A stretch of DNA of 64,000 nt from Streptosporangium becharense (GCF_014204985.1 NZ_JACHMP010000001.1:6138001-6202000); one strand, 5' to 3'; shown: positions 28,216 to 36,925, counted from the first letter of the stretch. Program-made: numbers and translations. The notes: a model not told the origin generated them from the letters alone.

Positions 28216-28707
28216 ATGCAACCGAAAAAGCTCCTAGAGACGTTTCTGGACAGTGCCCACCGGTCCGTCGGTCAGGCACGCCGCGAGGTGCGAGAACGGC
28301 TCGGCCCGGATCACCCCCTCGTGGAGGACGTCGTCCAGGTGGTCTCCGAGCTGGTGGCCAACGCCGTCGACCACGCCGACCACGGCACGGTGGACGACCT
28401 GATCGGCCTGACGGTGACCCTCACCGCCGACTCCGTCCTTGTCGAGGTCTCCGACCCCGGTTCCGCCGCCAGCTCACCGCACATCCCGCGTGACCGCTCC
28501 GCCGCCGCCGAGGACGGCCGCGGCCTGCTCATCGTCGACCGGCTCTCCGAGGGGCGGTGGGGCACCCGGGAGCACGGGCGCGGGCTGGGCCGGACCGTCT
28601 GGTGCACCGTGCCCCGAACCGTGCCCCGAACCGTGCCCCGCGCCGTACGGGAGTCACCCGCCGACGAGACGCCGCAGCCGTTGTCGCGCGAGGTCACCCC
28701 GCAGTGA
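28216..28707 (+). CDS. HATPase_c (anti-sigma factor/SpoIIAB-like) ATP-binding protein
   Basis: A 163-residue single-domain GHKL ATPase of the type common in actinobacteria as serine-protein-kinase anti-sigma factors. The N box ELVANAVDHAD is near residue 51, the G1 box VEVSDPGSAA near 85, and the G2 box GRGLLIVDRLSEGRWG near 107. The ATG at 28216 has GGAGGG eight bases upstream; earlier in-frame starts have no site. The C-terminal tail contains TVPRTVPRTVPRAV, encoded by a 12-base tandem repeat at 28608-28640, so the tail has grown by slippage. No sigma or STAS partner gene is adjacent; the two-component genes downstream are on the other strand. Confidence 0.88.
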   Translation: MQPKKLLETFLDSAHRSVGQARREVRERLGPDHPLVEDVVQVVSELVANAVDHADHGTVDDLIGLTVTLTADSVLVEVSDPGSAASSPHIPRDRSAAAEDGRGLLIVDRLSEGRWGTREHGRGLGRTVWCTVPRTVPRTVPRAVRESPADETPQPLSREVTPQ

Positions 28708-28723
28708 GACCGGCCGCGCGGAC

Positions 28724-29359
28724 TCAGTCGCCGAGGCCCGCGCGGCGGGCCCGGAGCATGGCCTGTGCCCGATCCGCCACCTGAAGCTTGGCGAAGACCG
28801 AGGTCAGGTGGTTCTTGACGGTCTTGTGGCTGATGAAGAGCGTCCTGGCGATCTCGGCGTTGGTCCGGCCGGAGGCCAGCAGGTCGAGGACCTCGCGCTC
28901 GCGCGGGGTCAGCTCGGGGAAGGGCGTCGCCTGCGTCGTGCCGGTGAGGAAACGCCGGATGCGGCGGGCCACGGCCGGGCCGTACACCGCCTCGCCCCGG
29001 GCCACCGCCTGGACGGCGGCGATCAGGTCGCCGCCGCCGGTGCCCTTGAGGACATACCCCCGGGCACCCGCGCGCAGGGCGGCGAAGACCGAGCCGTCGT
29101 CCTCGCTCATGGTCAGCACGAGCACCCCCAGCTCGGGGCGCCGGTCGATCAGCTGCCTGGTCGCCTCGATCCCCGAGGTGCCCGGCATCACCAGGTCCAT
29201 CAGCACCACGTCCGGGTCGAGGGAGAGCGCCAGGGAGACCGCCTCGTCACCGGTTCCGGCCTCGCCGACGACCTGCGTGCCGCCGACCTGCTCCAGCAGC
29301 GCGCGCAGTCCGTGCCGGAAGAGCGGGTGGTCGTCCACCACCAGCACCCGGATGCTCAC
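28724..29359 (-). CDS. NarL/LuxR family response regulator
   Basis: A 211-residue two-domain response regulator. The receiver has the acidic pair VVDDHPLFRHGL (Asp9, Asp10), the phosphorylation site Asp55 in VVLMDLVMPG and the Lys in YVLKGTGGGD near residue 106. The LuxR helix-turn-helix spans about 145-205 (ELTPREREVLDLLASG, then ARTLFISHKTVKNHL). Its GTG start overlaps the stop of the sensor kinase (GTGA), so the two are cotranscribed and form a pair. Targets are not visible; the divergent CPBP gene 5' of the kinase is a candidate. Confidence 0.95.
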   Translation of the reverse strand: MSIRVLVVDDHPLFRHGLRALLEQVGGTQVVGEAGTGDEAVSLALSLDPDVVLMDLVMPGTSGIEATRQLIDRRPELGVLVLTMSEDDGSVFAALRAGARGYVLKGTGGGDLIAAVQAVARGEAVYGPAVARRIRRFLTGTTQATPFPELTPREREVLDLLASGRTNAEIARTLFISHKTVKNHLTSVFAKLQVADRAQAMLRARRAGLGD

Positions 29360-31323
29360 GTCGGCTCCTCCCCGTGGGGTGGTCGTGGGCGGAGGGGGCG
29401 CCCCAGCGGGAGCACCGCCTCCACGGTCGTGCCCCCACCGGGGCCGGACGTCCTGGTGAGCGTGCCGCCGAGCTCCGCGGCGCGCTCACGCATGCTGGAT
29501 GATCCCACGCCTTCGACGAGGGTGCCGGGCAGCCCCCGGCCGTCGTCGTGGATCCGCAGGACCAGGTCTCCGTCCGCGGTGCTCACCGCGACCCCGATCC
29601 GGGACGCCCCGGCGTGCTTGACGGCGTTGGTCAGGGCCTCCTGGGCGATCCGGTAGGCCGCGACCTCCACCGCGGCGGGCAGCTCCGGAAGCGGCCGGCC
29701 GATCTCGACGGAGACCGCGGCCTCACCGTCGAGATCCAGGGTGAGATCCTCCAGTGCGCCGTCCAGGCCGAGCTCGTCCAGGGCCGAGGGACGCAGGTCG
29801 TGCACGATGCGGCGGACGTCGCCGACGAGCTCCCGGGTGAGCCCGCCGACCTCCGCCAGCGGCTCGCGCAGCGCGGCGGGCGCGCCGGCCGCGATCAGGT
29901 CGAGCCGTACGCCGATGGCCGCCAGACCGGGCCCGAGACCGTCGTGCAGGTCACGGCGGAGTCTGCGCCGCTCCTCCTCCCGGGCGAGGACCAGCCGCTC
30001 CCGGGACTCCTGCACCTCCCCGGCCAGCCGCACCGCCGCCAGCGCGACGGCCAGATGGCGGGCGAGGTCGCCGAGCACGGCGAGGTCGGCTCGGGACAGC
30101 TCCTCCCCCCGCGACCGGTACGCGGCGCGCAACTCGCCCTCCTCGTGTCCGCCGCTCTGCAGCGCCAGCCGTGCCCCTTCCGCGGGGACGCCGCCGAAGA
30201 CCGACACCGGTGTGCCGTCCGCGGCGAGCACGGCCACCGAGGGCAGCCGTAGCGTGCGCGCCACGGTCTCGGCGGCCCCGTCGAGCAGCCGGGTCGGCTC
30301 GGCCGACGCCTCCAGCCGCTGGCCGAGCTGCGACAACGCGGAGGCCGGATCCCCGCGGTCGCCGAACAGCAGGCGGCCCACCGCCCGTTGCACCGCCGCG
30401 CGCGCCGGGCTGAAGGCCACCGCGACCACCGCTGTGGCGAGCAGGTCGCCGCCCCAGCCGAGCAGGGTGCGGACCGTGGCGACCGTGACCAGATAGGCGC
30501 CCAGCAACAGGGCGGTGACCAGGGCGTAGACGAAGGTGCGGCGCAGCAGCAGCTCGACGTCGAACAGCCGGTAACGGAGGATCGAGACCGCGGTGGCCAC
30601 CGGCAGCAGCGGCAGGGTCAGCACGTCCAGCCACGCCCAGACGGGGTCGGCCCACACCGAGGTGACGACGGTGGACAGCGCGATGACGACCGCCGCGGCC
30701 AGCACGGGCAGGAGCTGACGGCGATCCTCGGCCCGCCGGATCCGCACGGCCAGCGCACCCACCCCCGCGACGGCCAGCGCACTGATCACGATCCCGGTGG
30801 AGACCGTGAGGAACGGCGTGGGGATGAAGCCGAAACGGCTGGGCTCCTCACGCCCCCACAACCAGGTGCGGTCACGGAACATCAGCAGGACCTGGAGCAC
30901 GGCCAGCGCCAGAACCAGGGCAGTCACGGCGGGCCGCCACCGCGGCGACGGCGGGCGGCCGTCCGGCAGCAGGATCGGCAGCAGGAACAGGGGCCCGAAA
31001 CCGAGGAAGAACACCCAGTTCGCCGTCCAGGCGGCCCAGCCGGTCCCCGCCCAGCCGTGGATCCCGCCGTGCACCGCGTACCCGCCGGCCAGCGCCTGGG
31101 CGGCGAGCCCGGAGCCGGCCAGGCAGAACAGCCAGCCGAGCGGGTTACGGGGCCTGCGGGTGGCGAGGAGCGCGCCGGGCAGCGGGAAGGCGACGCCCCC
31201 CACGGCGTCCAGCACCAGATAGGCGACGTCCCCGACGGGCCGCTGGACGGTCATCGCCACGCCCGCCGCGACCGCCACGCAGCACAGCACCGGGATCGTC
31301 CACGGCCACCAACGGCTTCTCAC
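29356..31323 (-). CDS. NarL-type membrane sensor histidine kinase
   Basis: A 655-residue sensor kinase, cognate to the following response regulator. The N-terminal third has about eight to ten hydrophobic helices. A GAF-like domain follows (around residues 325-450), then the HisKA_3 dimerisation domain with the phosphorylated His460 in RRDLHDGLGPGLAAIGVRL. The HATPase_c part has the N box AQEALTNAVKHAGASRIGV and the G boxes IHDDGRGLPG and GVGSSSMRERAAELGG. The frame is open to 31746 but the GTG at 31323 begins the first hydrophobic helix and is chosen; upstream codons are Arg-rich and unlike the family. The signal is unknown. Confidence 0.94.
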   Translation of the reverse strand: MRSRWWPWTIPVLCCVAVAAGVAMTVQRPVGDVAYLVLDAVGGVAFPLPGALLATRRPRNPLGWLFCLAGSGLAAQALAGGYAVHGGIHGWAGTGWAAWTANWVFFLGFGPLFLLPILLPDGRPPSPRWRPAVTALVLALAVLQVLLMFRDRTWLWGREEPSRFGFIPTPFLTVSTGIVISALAVAGVGALAVRIRRAEDRRQLLPVLAAAVVIALSTVVTSVWADPVWAWLDVLTLPLLPVATAVSILRYRLFDVELLLRRTFVYALVTALLLGAYLVTVATVRTLLGWGGDLLATAVVAVAFSPARAAVQRAVGRLLFGDRGDPASALSQLGQRLEASAEPTRLLDGAAETVARTLRLPSVAVLAADGTPVSVFGGVPAEGARLALQSGGHEEGELRAAYRSRGEELSRADLAVLGDLARHLAVALAAVRLAGEVQESRERLVLAREEERRRLRRDLHDGLGPGLAAIGVRLDLIAAGAPAALREPLAEVGGLTRELVGDVRRIVHDLRPSALDELGLDGALEDLTLDLDGEAAVSVEIGRPLPELPAAVEVAAYRIAQEALTNAVKHAGASRIGVAVSTADGDLVLRIHDDGRGLPGTLVEGVGSSSMRERAAELGGTLTRTSGPGGGTTVEAVLPLGRPLRPRPPHGEEPT

Positions 31324-31438
31324 CCGAACATGGTGGGGCCCTTCGAAGCGGCGGGCAATGGGACCCCGGTCCCGGTCCCGCCGGGACCGGGACCGCCGCC
31401 TCGCGCGGACGGGACCGCCGGGCGTGTGGGATGCCCCC

Positions 31439-32269
31439 ATGTCCAGTGATCGCCAGCTCATCGTCTTCGCCGTCGCGCTGCCCGCGCTCGTGCTCCCCAC
31501 CGTCGCCCTCGCCGTGTCGCAGGGAGCGGACGTGAACCACATCGAATCGGCGCCGGTCTCCGCCCAGCTCGCCCTGTACGGGCAGGCGTTCCTCCCCGCG
31601 ATCGCCGCGCTGATCACCACCCGCCGCCTCGACTGGGGCTTCCGCCGGGCCCCCTGGCGGATCTTGGCCCTGGCCCTGGCCCTGCCCGTGCTCTGTGCCG
31701 GGCTGGGGCACACCGTCGCGTGGCTGACCGGGGCCGCGCGGTTCACTCCCGTTCCGGCCTGGGAGATACTGCAGGGGCTGCCCGGCCTCGCGTTCTTCCT
31801 GCTGCTGGCCCTGGGGGAGCAACTCGGTTGGAGCTCGCTGCTGGCCGTGCGGCTGGCGAGGACCTTCAGCCGCGCCGCGACGGCTGTGATCGTCGGCCTG
31901 GCCTGGTCGGCCTTCCACTACCCCCTGATGCTCTTCGTGCCCGGCGCGGTGGACTCGGACGTGCCCGTGGCGTACGCGGTGCTGTGGTTCACCGTGGACA
32001 CGGTGGCGATGGCCTTCCCGCTGGTGTGGCTGCGGCTGCGCACCGGGAGCATCTGGCCCGTGCTGGTGTTCCACGCCGTGCTCAACGTGTCGCTCTACCA
32101 CGTGTTCACGCCCCTGACCTCCGGGGGATCGCCCTGGCTGGTGGGTGAGGGCGGCGCCCTCACCGCGTCGGTCACCGTCCTGGTCGTGCTCGCGACCTGG
32201 CGTCTGTGGCGGGGCGGTCCGGTGGCCGGCCGGGGAGAGGACGCACCGGTCTCCGCCGGCGCGAGGTGA
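31439..32269 (+). CDS. CPBP family intramembrane metalloprotease homologue, motif 1 degenerate
   Basis: A 276-residue membrane protein with about eight helices, related to Rce1/CAAX-type and bacteriocin-processing CPBP proteases. Motif 2 FHYPLML (Phe159-His160) and motif 3 FHAVLNVS (His212, Asn216) are intact. Motif 1 is normally EExxxR (often EEIGWRG). Here it reads EQLGWSS (residues 127-133): the second Glu is replaced by Gln and the Arg by Ser. Either it is an inactive member or the motif tolerates these changes. It is divergent from the sensor kinase, so the two-component system may control it. A family role in membrane peptide processing or abortive phage defence is known only for some members. 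Confidence 0.86.
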   Translation: MSSDRQLIVFAVALPALVLPTVALAVSQGADVNHIESAPVSAQLALYGQAFLPAIAALITTRRLDWGFRRAPWRILALALALPVLCAGLGHTVAWLTGAARFTPVPAWEILQGLPGLAFFLLLALGEQLGWSSLLAVRLARTFSRAATAVIVGLAWSAFHYPLMLFVPGAVDSDVPVAYAVLWFTVDTVAMAFPLVWLRLRTGSIWPVLVFHAVLNVSLYHVFTPLTSGGSPWLVGEGGALTASVTVLVVLATWRLWRGGPVAGRGEDAPVSAGAR

Positions 32270-32344
32270 CCTCCGGGACCGGGCTCGGAGTTCCGGCCCC
32301 GGGCCCGGCCCCGGACGGCTCGCGGGGCCGGGCGGCGGGAGACC

Positions 32345-33100
32345 TCACCACCACGGGGTCGCCCGCCCGCGCCGGATCGGTTCACCCCCGCCGGTCAGGA
32401 CGACCGCGGCGAGCGTCAGGCCGGCGGCGAGGGCGAGGGTGGCCGGGCTGGTCGTCCAGAGGCCGTCCAGGTCGATGTCGACGTCGTCCATGAGGACCGA
32501 CAACGCGCGGACGCCCCACAGCGACGTCGCGACACCTACGGCGGCGTTGGGGGTCCAGCAGACCGAGAGCAGCAGGGTGAGCGCCGCGAGCAGCGCCATG
32601 GGCCCCAGCCAGGCCGTGATCAGGGACGTCATCCCGGCGGGGACCTTGCCCAGCAGGGCCAGCGCAGCCGAGGCGAGCAGGGCCAGGGTCAGGTTGTAGC
32701 CGAACACCAGCGTCATCCGGGTCAGCATGATGACGCGCGGCGACGTCGGGGTGACGGCCACGATCTCGAACGCCCCGTCCTGTTCCGAGCCGTGGGCCCA
32801 TGCGACACCGGCCGCGGTGACCAGGGGGGCGGCGAGGGCGAACATGGCCTCCGCCGTCTGGGTCCCGATCGTGACGACGATCGCGCCGGCGGCCGTGAGC
32901 AGGGCGGAGAGCACCCAGATCGCGGTGCGCAGCAGGCGTGCCTCCATCTCGAGCAGGGCCCACGCCCGGTACCACCTCGGCGCGGCCGGTGCCCGCACGC
33001 CGTCCAGCGCCGCTCTCGCCAGGACGCTCCGCACGATCTCCGGTCCGGGCGGATCCGGGATGCCGTCCCGGAATCCCGGCAGTTCAGGCCAGTCGTTCAT
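32345..33100 (-). CDS. Six-helix membrane protein encoded with an ECF sigma factor
   Basis: A 251-residue protein with a short soluble N-terminal part of about 60 residues (MNDWPELPGFRDGIPDPPG) and then six hydrophobic helices, resembling ABC-2-type permease subunits in hydropathy. It has no Cys/His zinc-finger motif of classical ZAS anti-sigma proteins. It begins 17 bases inside the end of the sigma gene (33084), so its expression is tightly tied to that gene. An anti-sigma function is possible but not shown. Another membrane protein of ABC-2 type (33848-34669) lies just upstream of the sigma gene. Confidence 0.7.
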   Translation of the reverse strand: MNDWPELPGFRDGIPDPPGPEIVRSVLARAALDGVRAPAAPRWYRAWALLEMEARLLRTAIWVLSALLTAAGAIVVTIGTQTAEAMFALAAPLVTAAGVAWAHGSEQDGAFEIVAVTPTSPRVIMLTRMTLVFGYNLTLALLASAALALLGKVPAGMTSLITAWLGPMALLAALTLLLSVCWTPNAAVGVATSLWGVRALSVLMDDVDIDLDGLWTTSPATLALAAGLTLAAVVLTGGGEPIRRGRATPWW

Positions 33101-33773
33101 CGATGCACTCCCTGAGGGTCGCACGGGCATGGTGGAGGCGGCTCTTCACCGTGCCGACGGGGATGCCGAGCACCTCGGCGATCTCCCGGTGGCCCAGGTC
33201 GTCGAGGAAGGCGAGCACGACCACCTCGCGCTGGGCCAGCGGCAGTCGTGCCAGCGCCTTCTGCACCCGGTCGTCGCCCGTGGCCAGCTCCTCGGGGCCG
33301 GGGGCGGGGTCCGGCCGGTCGAACGGATCGGCCGCGAGCGGGGGCGGGGTGGCGCGCAGGCGGTTGTGCGCCTGCCTGCGCGCCACCCCGAACAGCCAGG
33401 TGCCGACGGTGGAGCGGCCCTGGTAGGTGTGCGCGGAGCGCCACACGGCCAGCAGGGTGTCCTGCAGGATCTCCTCGGCCGTGCCCCGGTCCCCGGCCAG
33501 GCGGTACAGGAACGCGAACAGCGGCCTGGCGTAGCGTTCGTACAGTTCCGTCAGCGCCTGGGGGTCTCCCCAGGCGATCCGGGCGATGACGCGCGCGTCG
33601 TCCGTCCGTGCCCCGGACGCCGGCCCCTCCCGCTCCGGGACGCCCCCGGGACGGGCCCGCGTGTCCGGTGCGGGCGCCTTCCCGTCGTCTCTCTTCCGCG
33701 CCCGCGTGCCTGTCCGCCATATGCTCCCGCCGCCGTGGTGACCTGACGTCGTGGCCTTCGCTCTTCGGTTCAT
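33084..33773 (-). CDS. RNA polymerase ECF sigma factor
   Basis: A 229-residue extracytoplasmic function sigma factor. An unusual first 60 residues, rich in Arg, Gly and Pro, precede region 2 (DPQALTELYERYARPLFAFL, then AEEILQDTLLAVWRSAHTYQ) at about residues 75-130. Region 4 lies at 165-225 (LPLAQREVVVLAFLDDLGH, then IAEVLGIPVGTVKSRLHHAR). The ATG at 33773 is the first start that keeps the whole protein in frame. Downstream is a membrane protein overlapping by 17 bases, and upstream an ABC-2 permease is 74 bases away on the same strand; all three may be one operon. Group assignment within ECF classes is not possible here. Confidence 0.93.
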   Translation of the reverse strand: MNRRAKATTSGHHGGGSIWRTGTRARKRDDGKAPAPDTRARPGGVPEREGPASGARTDDARVIARIAWGDPQALTELYERYARPLFAFLYRLAGDRGTAEEILQDTLLAVWRSAHTYQGRSTVGTWLFGVARRQAHNRLRATPPPLAADPFDRPDPAPGPEELATGDDRVQKALARLPLAQREVVVLAFLDDLGHREIAEVLGIPVGTVKSRLHHARATLRECIDERLA

Positions 33774-33847
33774 CGCCGGGTGTGTAGCGTCCGCCCCGGC
33801 CGCGGGTTCACAGCGGCCCGCACGGGTGACGCCACCCCTTGTGCACC

Positions 33848-34669
33848 TCAGGGCTCCGTGCGGGTGGCGCGCAGCCGGACCAGGGTGAGCATGACCAGGG
33901 TGAAGGCGAGCATCAGAGCGGCCCACAGCAGGGCGGTGCCGGGAGTGGCCACGGGACGTGCGAAGTCGAACAGATTCGCGAACGTCCTCAGCCCGCCGGC
34001 GCCTTCGCTCGGATCGTACGGCCGGCCGTTGAGCGCCTCCTGCTGGAAGAGTCCGAACCTCATGTAGTCGACGTCCGGTGACAGGAGCGAGCGGGACGGG
34101 GTCGGGAACATGCCGCGAGGAGTGATGACGCAGGTGAGCCAGTAGACGACGAACAGCACGCGGAAGAGCATCGGCGCCATCAGCAGCGGGCCCGACAGGG
34201 CGAGCGCCCCGGTGAACAGCAGGACGGGCAGGACGGTCGTCACGAGGATCACCGCCGCCCAGCCCAGCGCCGACGGTTTCTCCTCGGCGGCCGCGTAGAC
34301 CAGGGCCCGCCCGAGGTAGACGATCAGGATCGGCACCGCGGTGGCCGCGCACGCTCCCAGATACTTGCCGGCCAGCCGGCCGGTGCGGCCGGCCGGGGTG
34401 GTGTCCAGGACGGCGGCGACGCGCAGCCGCCGGTCGCGGACGAGCCGGTCGGTGAGCAGGCACCCGTAGGCGACCGGCATCAACGACATCAGGTAGGCGG
34501 CCAGCGTGCTCATCGCCGCCTTCGGATCGGCCGGGTCGCCGAAGCCCATGTCCAGCGTGAGGTAGGCCCGGCTGCCTCCCAGGAGCACCGCGAAGACCAG
34601 CGCGTGGACGATCCACATCACGGGGCGGCGGATCTGCATCAGGAACTCGTAGCGCAGGGTCGCGATCAT
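33848..34669 (-). CDS. ABC-2 type transporter permease subunit, without an adjacent ATPase
   Basis: A 273-residue membrane protein with about six helices and the soluble N-terminal stretch MIATLRYEFLMQIRRPVMWI typical of ABC-2 permeases. A conserved loop, RLRVAAVLDTTPAGRTGRLAGKYLG, lies between helices 2 and 3. ABC-2 exporters need an ATPase, and such genes usually lie next to one, but none is present on either side in this window. It is followed at 74 bases by an ECF sigma gene and precedes it in the same direction. It could be an orphan or use a distant ATPase. The substrate is unknown. Confidence 0.82.
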   Translation of the reverse strand: MIATLRYEFLMQIRRPVMWIVHALVFAVLLGGSRAYLTLDMGFGDPADPKAAMSTLAAYLMSLMPVAYGCLLTDRLVRDRRLRVAAVLDTTPAGRTGRLAGKYLGACAATAVPILIVYLGRALVYAAAEEKPSALGWAAVILVTTVLPVLLFTGALALSGPLLMAPMLFRVLFVVYWLTCVITPRGMFPTPSRSLLSPDVDYMRFGLFQQEALNGRPYDPSEGAGGLRTFANLFDFARPVATPGTALLWAALMLAFTLVMLTLVRLRATRTEP

Positions 34670-35105
34670 TCCTTCTCGCCTCCGGGGGTGTGCCCGGCGT
34701 CACCGGGCGTGTCACGGGCCGCGGCGCCGGCGCCGGGCCGGGCTCCCGTCTCGACGGGCGCCGGGAGCACCCGCGCGGTGCCGCCCGCGGAGGGGGCGGC
34801 ACCGCGCGGGTGCACCGGCGACGTGACGGTGGGCGGAGGGACGGGAGCCCGGGGCCGGGATCCGGGTGTCCCGCGCGGCCGAAGACCGAACAATCTCATG
34901 ACCGGTGAGTTGCGGGCGGGCACCGATTCGGTTCACCGCCTTCACGACGGCGGCACCGGGGCACCGGGAGACACCGGTCCCCGGGCGCCGCAGGCGCGGA
35001 CATGGGACGCGCGGCCCCCGCGGTGGGTACGGTCGAGGGCCGCGATGGGATGATCTACTTTGTAAAGGAGGTGGCTCCGTCAGCGGGAAGGATCCGGGAC
35101 GGGGA
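34670..35105. other. Intergenic region upstream of the ABC-2 permease
   Basis: About 435 bases without a supported gene. An 85-codon minus-strand frame (34666-34923) ends in an ATGA overlap with the permease start but is a Pro/Gly/Ala/Arg-rich translation with no domain, so I do not call it. A short AT-rich segment with TTTGTAAAGGAGGTGG at 35060-35074 looks like an excellent plus-strand ribosome-binding site, but no plausible gene follows it. Confidence 0.5.
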
Positions 35106-36332
35106 TCAGATCTCGCCCTTGGTCTCCAGGCGGAGCAGGGCCTTGGCGATCGGATGCGCGGTCAGGCCGATCTGCCACTCGCGGGCACCCAGCTCGCGCA
35201 GCCGGGCGGCCACGGTGCCGTCGTCGACGACCTCCGGGGGCTCCCAGGTCAGACGGCGTATCGCGTCCGGCTGGATCAGGTTCTCCGTCGGCATGTGGTG
35301 CTCGTCGGCGAGCGCGGCCACCACGGCCCGGGCGGCGGCCAGCCGCCGGGCGGCGACCGGGTCGCGGTCCATCCACCGGTTGGCGGGCGGGGGCCCGTCG
35401 CCCTGCGCGCTGGGCTGCGGCAGCTCGGAGTCGGGCAGCGAGCGCGCGGCGCCGATCGCGGCCAGCCAGTCGCGCAGGTGCCGCCGGGCGCTGCGGCCGG
35501 TGAAGGGGGCGATGTCGGTGAGAGCCTTGGTGGTGCGGGGCAGCTCCAGGGCGGCGGCGACGATCGCCGAGTCGGGCAGCACCCGGCCGGGGGCGACGTC
35601 GGAACTGCGGGCGAGCTCGTCGCGGAGCGTCCACAGCTCCCGGACCACCGCCAGCCCGCGCAGCGAGCGGACCTTGTGGATGCCGGAGGTGCGCCGCCAC
35701 GGGTCGGAGCGCGGCCCCGGCGACCGGTAGGCCAGCACCGCGGCGAACTCCTCCTGTGCCCAGCCGAGTTTGCCGGTGGCCCTCAGCTCCTCGTGGAGGA
35801 TGTCGCGCAGCTCGATCAGGACCTCGACGTCCAGCGCGGCGTAGCGCAGCCAGTCTTCGGGCAGCGGGCGGGTGGACCAGTCCGCGGCCGAGTGACCCTT
35901 CTCCAGCTTGAGCCCGAGGACGTTCTCCACCATCATCCCGAGGCCGACCCGTTCGTAGCCGAGCAGCCGGCCGGCCAGCTCGGTGTCGAACAGTCGCCGG
36001 GGGTGGAAGCCCAGCTCGGCCAGGCACGGCAGGTCCTGGGAGGCGGCGTGGAGCACCACCTCGGCGTCGGCCAGGGCCGTGTCGAGCCCGGACAGGTCGG
36101 GGCAGCGGATCGGGTCGATCAGGGCGCTGCCGGCGCCGGCGCGGCGCAACTGGACCAGGTAGGCGCGGCCGCTGTAGCGGTAGCCGGAGGCGCGCTCGGC
36201 GTCCACGGCGACGGGGCCGGTGCCCCCGGCGAAGGCGCGCACGACGCGCGCGAGGTCTTGCTGGTCCTCGATGACGGGCGGGATCCCCTCACGGGGTTCC
36301 AGCAGCGGAACTACGGTCGTCTCGTCGGTCAC
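35106..36332 (-). CDS. rnd: Ribonuclease D
   Basis: A 408-residue 3'-5' exoribonuclease of the DEDD superfamily, which trims tRNA and other stable RNA precursors. Exo I is GPVAVDAERASGYRYSGRAY (Asp and Glu), Exo II HAASQDLPCLAELGF, and Exo III YAALDVEVLIELRDIL, all in the first 180 residues. HRDC-type helical domains follow (about residues 215-300). The GTG at 36332 overlaps the stop of the DUF3000 gene (GTGA). The pairing of rnd with DUF3000 is common in actinobacteria, and next to it lies hemE. Confidence 0.93.
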   Translation of the reverse strand: MTDETTVVPLLEPREGIPPVIEDQQDLARVVRAFAGGTGPVAVDAERASGYRYSGRAYLVQLRRAGAGSALIDPIRCPDLSGLDTALADAEVVLHAASQDLPCLAELGFHPRRLFDTELAGRLLGYERVGLGMMVENVLGLKLEKGHSAADWSTRPLPEDWLRYAALDVEVLIELRDILHEELRATGKLGWAQEEFAAVLAYRSPGPRSDPWRRTSGIHKVRSLRGLAVVRELWTLRDELARSSDVAPGRVLPDSAIVAAALELPRTTKALTDIAPFTGRSARRHLRDWLAAIGAARSLPDSELPQPSAQGDGPPPANRWMDRDPVAARRLAAARAVVAALADEHHMPTENLIQPDAIRRLTWEPPEVVDDGTVAARLRELGAREWQIGLTAHPIAKALLRLETKGEI

Positions 36333-36925
36333 GTTCTGAAGGGCTCCGGATCCTCGCGACGGCGCGGCGGCAGTGCCGCCACGTCGGGTGGCAGAAGTGG
36401 CATGCCCGCGGCAAGGCACATCAGATCGCACCAGGCGGCGACGTGGCCGGAGAGGTCTTCCTGTAGCGGAGACCAGGAGGCGCGCAGTTCCAGCTCGGTG
36501 GTCACCGGGTCTTCGGCCTTGTTGCCGAAGCCCTCGGAGACCGCTCTGGTGACGGTGCCTCCGGCGGCGGTGTAGCCGGCGCCGTGCGCGTCGAGCGACT
36601 CGGTGAGCCAGCTCCAGGCGACAGGGCCGAGCAGCGGGTCTTCGGTGATCTCCGGCTCCATGTCGGCCCGGACGTACGCGACGAGGCGGAACTGGCCCTC
36701 CCAGCCGCGCTGGCCGTCCGGGTCGAAGAGCACGATGAGGCGGCCGACCGCGAGTTCGTCGTCGTCGCGGTAGACCGACGCGCCGATGGCGGCCGAGTGG
36801 GGGGCCAGGCGCTGGGGGGCCGGGATGTCCTCCAGTTCGATCTCCGGCCTGACCTCCGCGGGACGCATGCTGGCCACCGCGCGCCGGAAGGCGGCGGGCA
36901 CGGGTGGAACGTCACCGTGGGTCAT
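36329..36925 (-). CDS. DUF3000 domain protein
   Basis: A 198-residue protein of a small actinobacteria-specific family of unknown function. Conserved features visible are PPVPAAFRRAVASMRPAEVRP at the N terminus, LAPHSAAIGASV, GRLIVLFDPDGQRGWEGQFR and YVRADMEPEIT. No catalytic motif is obvious. The start at 36925 (ATG) is where family similarity begins. Its stop overlaps the rnd start, so the two are translationally coupled, which suggests a link to RNA processing, but that is inference. Confidence 0.9.
   Translation of the reverse strand: MTHGDVPPVPAAFRRAVASMRPAEVRPEIELEDIPAPQRLAPHSAAIGASVYRDDDELAVGRLIVLFDPDGQRGWEGQFRLVAYVRADMEPEITEDPLLGPVAWSWLTESLDAHGAGYTAAGGTVTRAVSEGFGNKAEDPVTTELELRASWSPLQEDLSGHVAAWCDLMCLAAGMPLLPPDVAALPPRRREDPEPFRT

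Noticed and set aside
31324-31746. Extension of the sensor kinase to an upstream start, giving 796 residues
   Set aside because: The extra residues are Arg/Ser-rich and overlap the divergent CPBP gene; the GTG at 31323 begins the first hydrophobic helix.
33774-34802. Extension of the ECF sigma factor upstream to a 572-residue product
   Set aside because: The added part is antisense-like over the ABC-2 permease gene; a sigma of 229 residues from ATG 33773 fits the family.
34666-34923. An 85-residue frame ending in an ATGA overlap with the ABC-2 permease start
   Set aside because: The overlap looks attractive, but the translation is Pro/Gly/Ala-rich without an ATPase or any other motif; an ABC ATPase would be expected here and is not seen.
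35060-35074. Strong AAAGGAGGTGG ribosome-binding site on the plus strand before the convergent rnd gene end
   Set aside because: The plus-strand frame that follows runs antisense through rnd with a random-like composition; no small protein of note is present.
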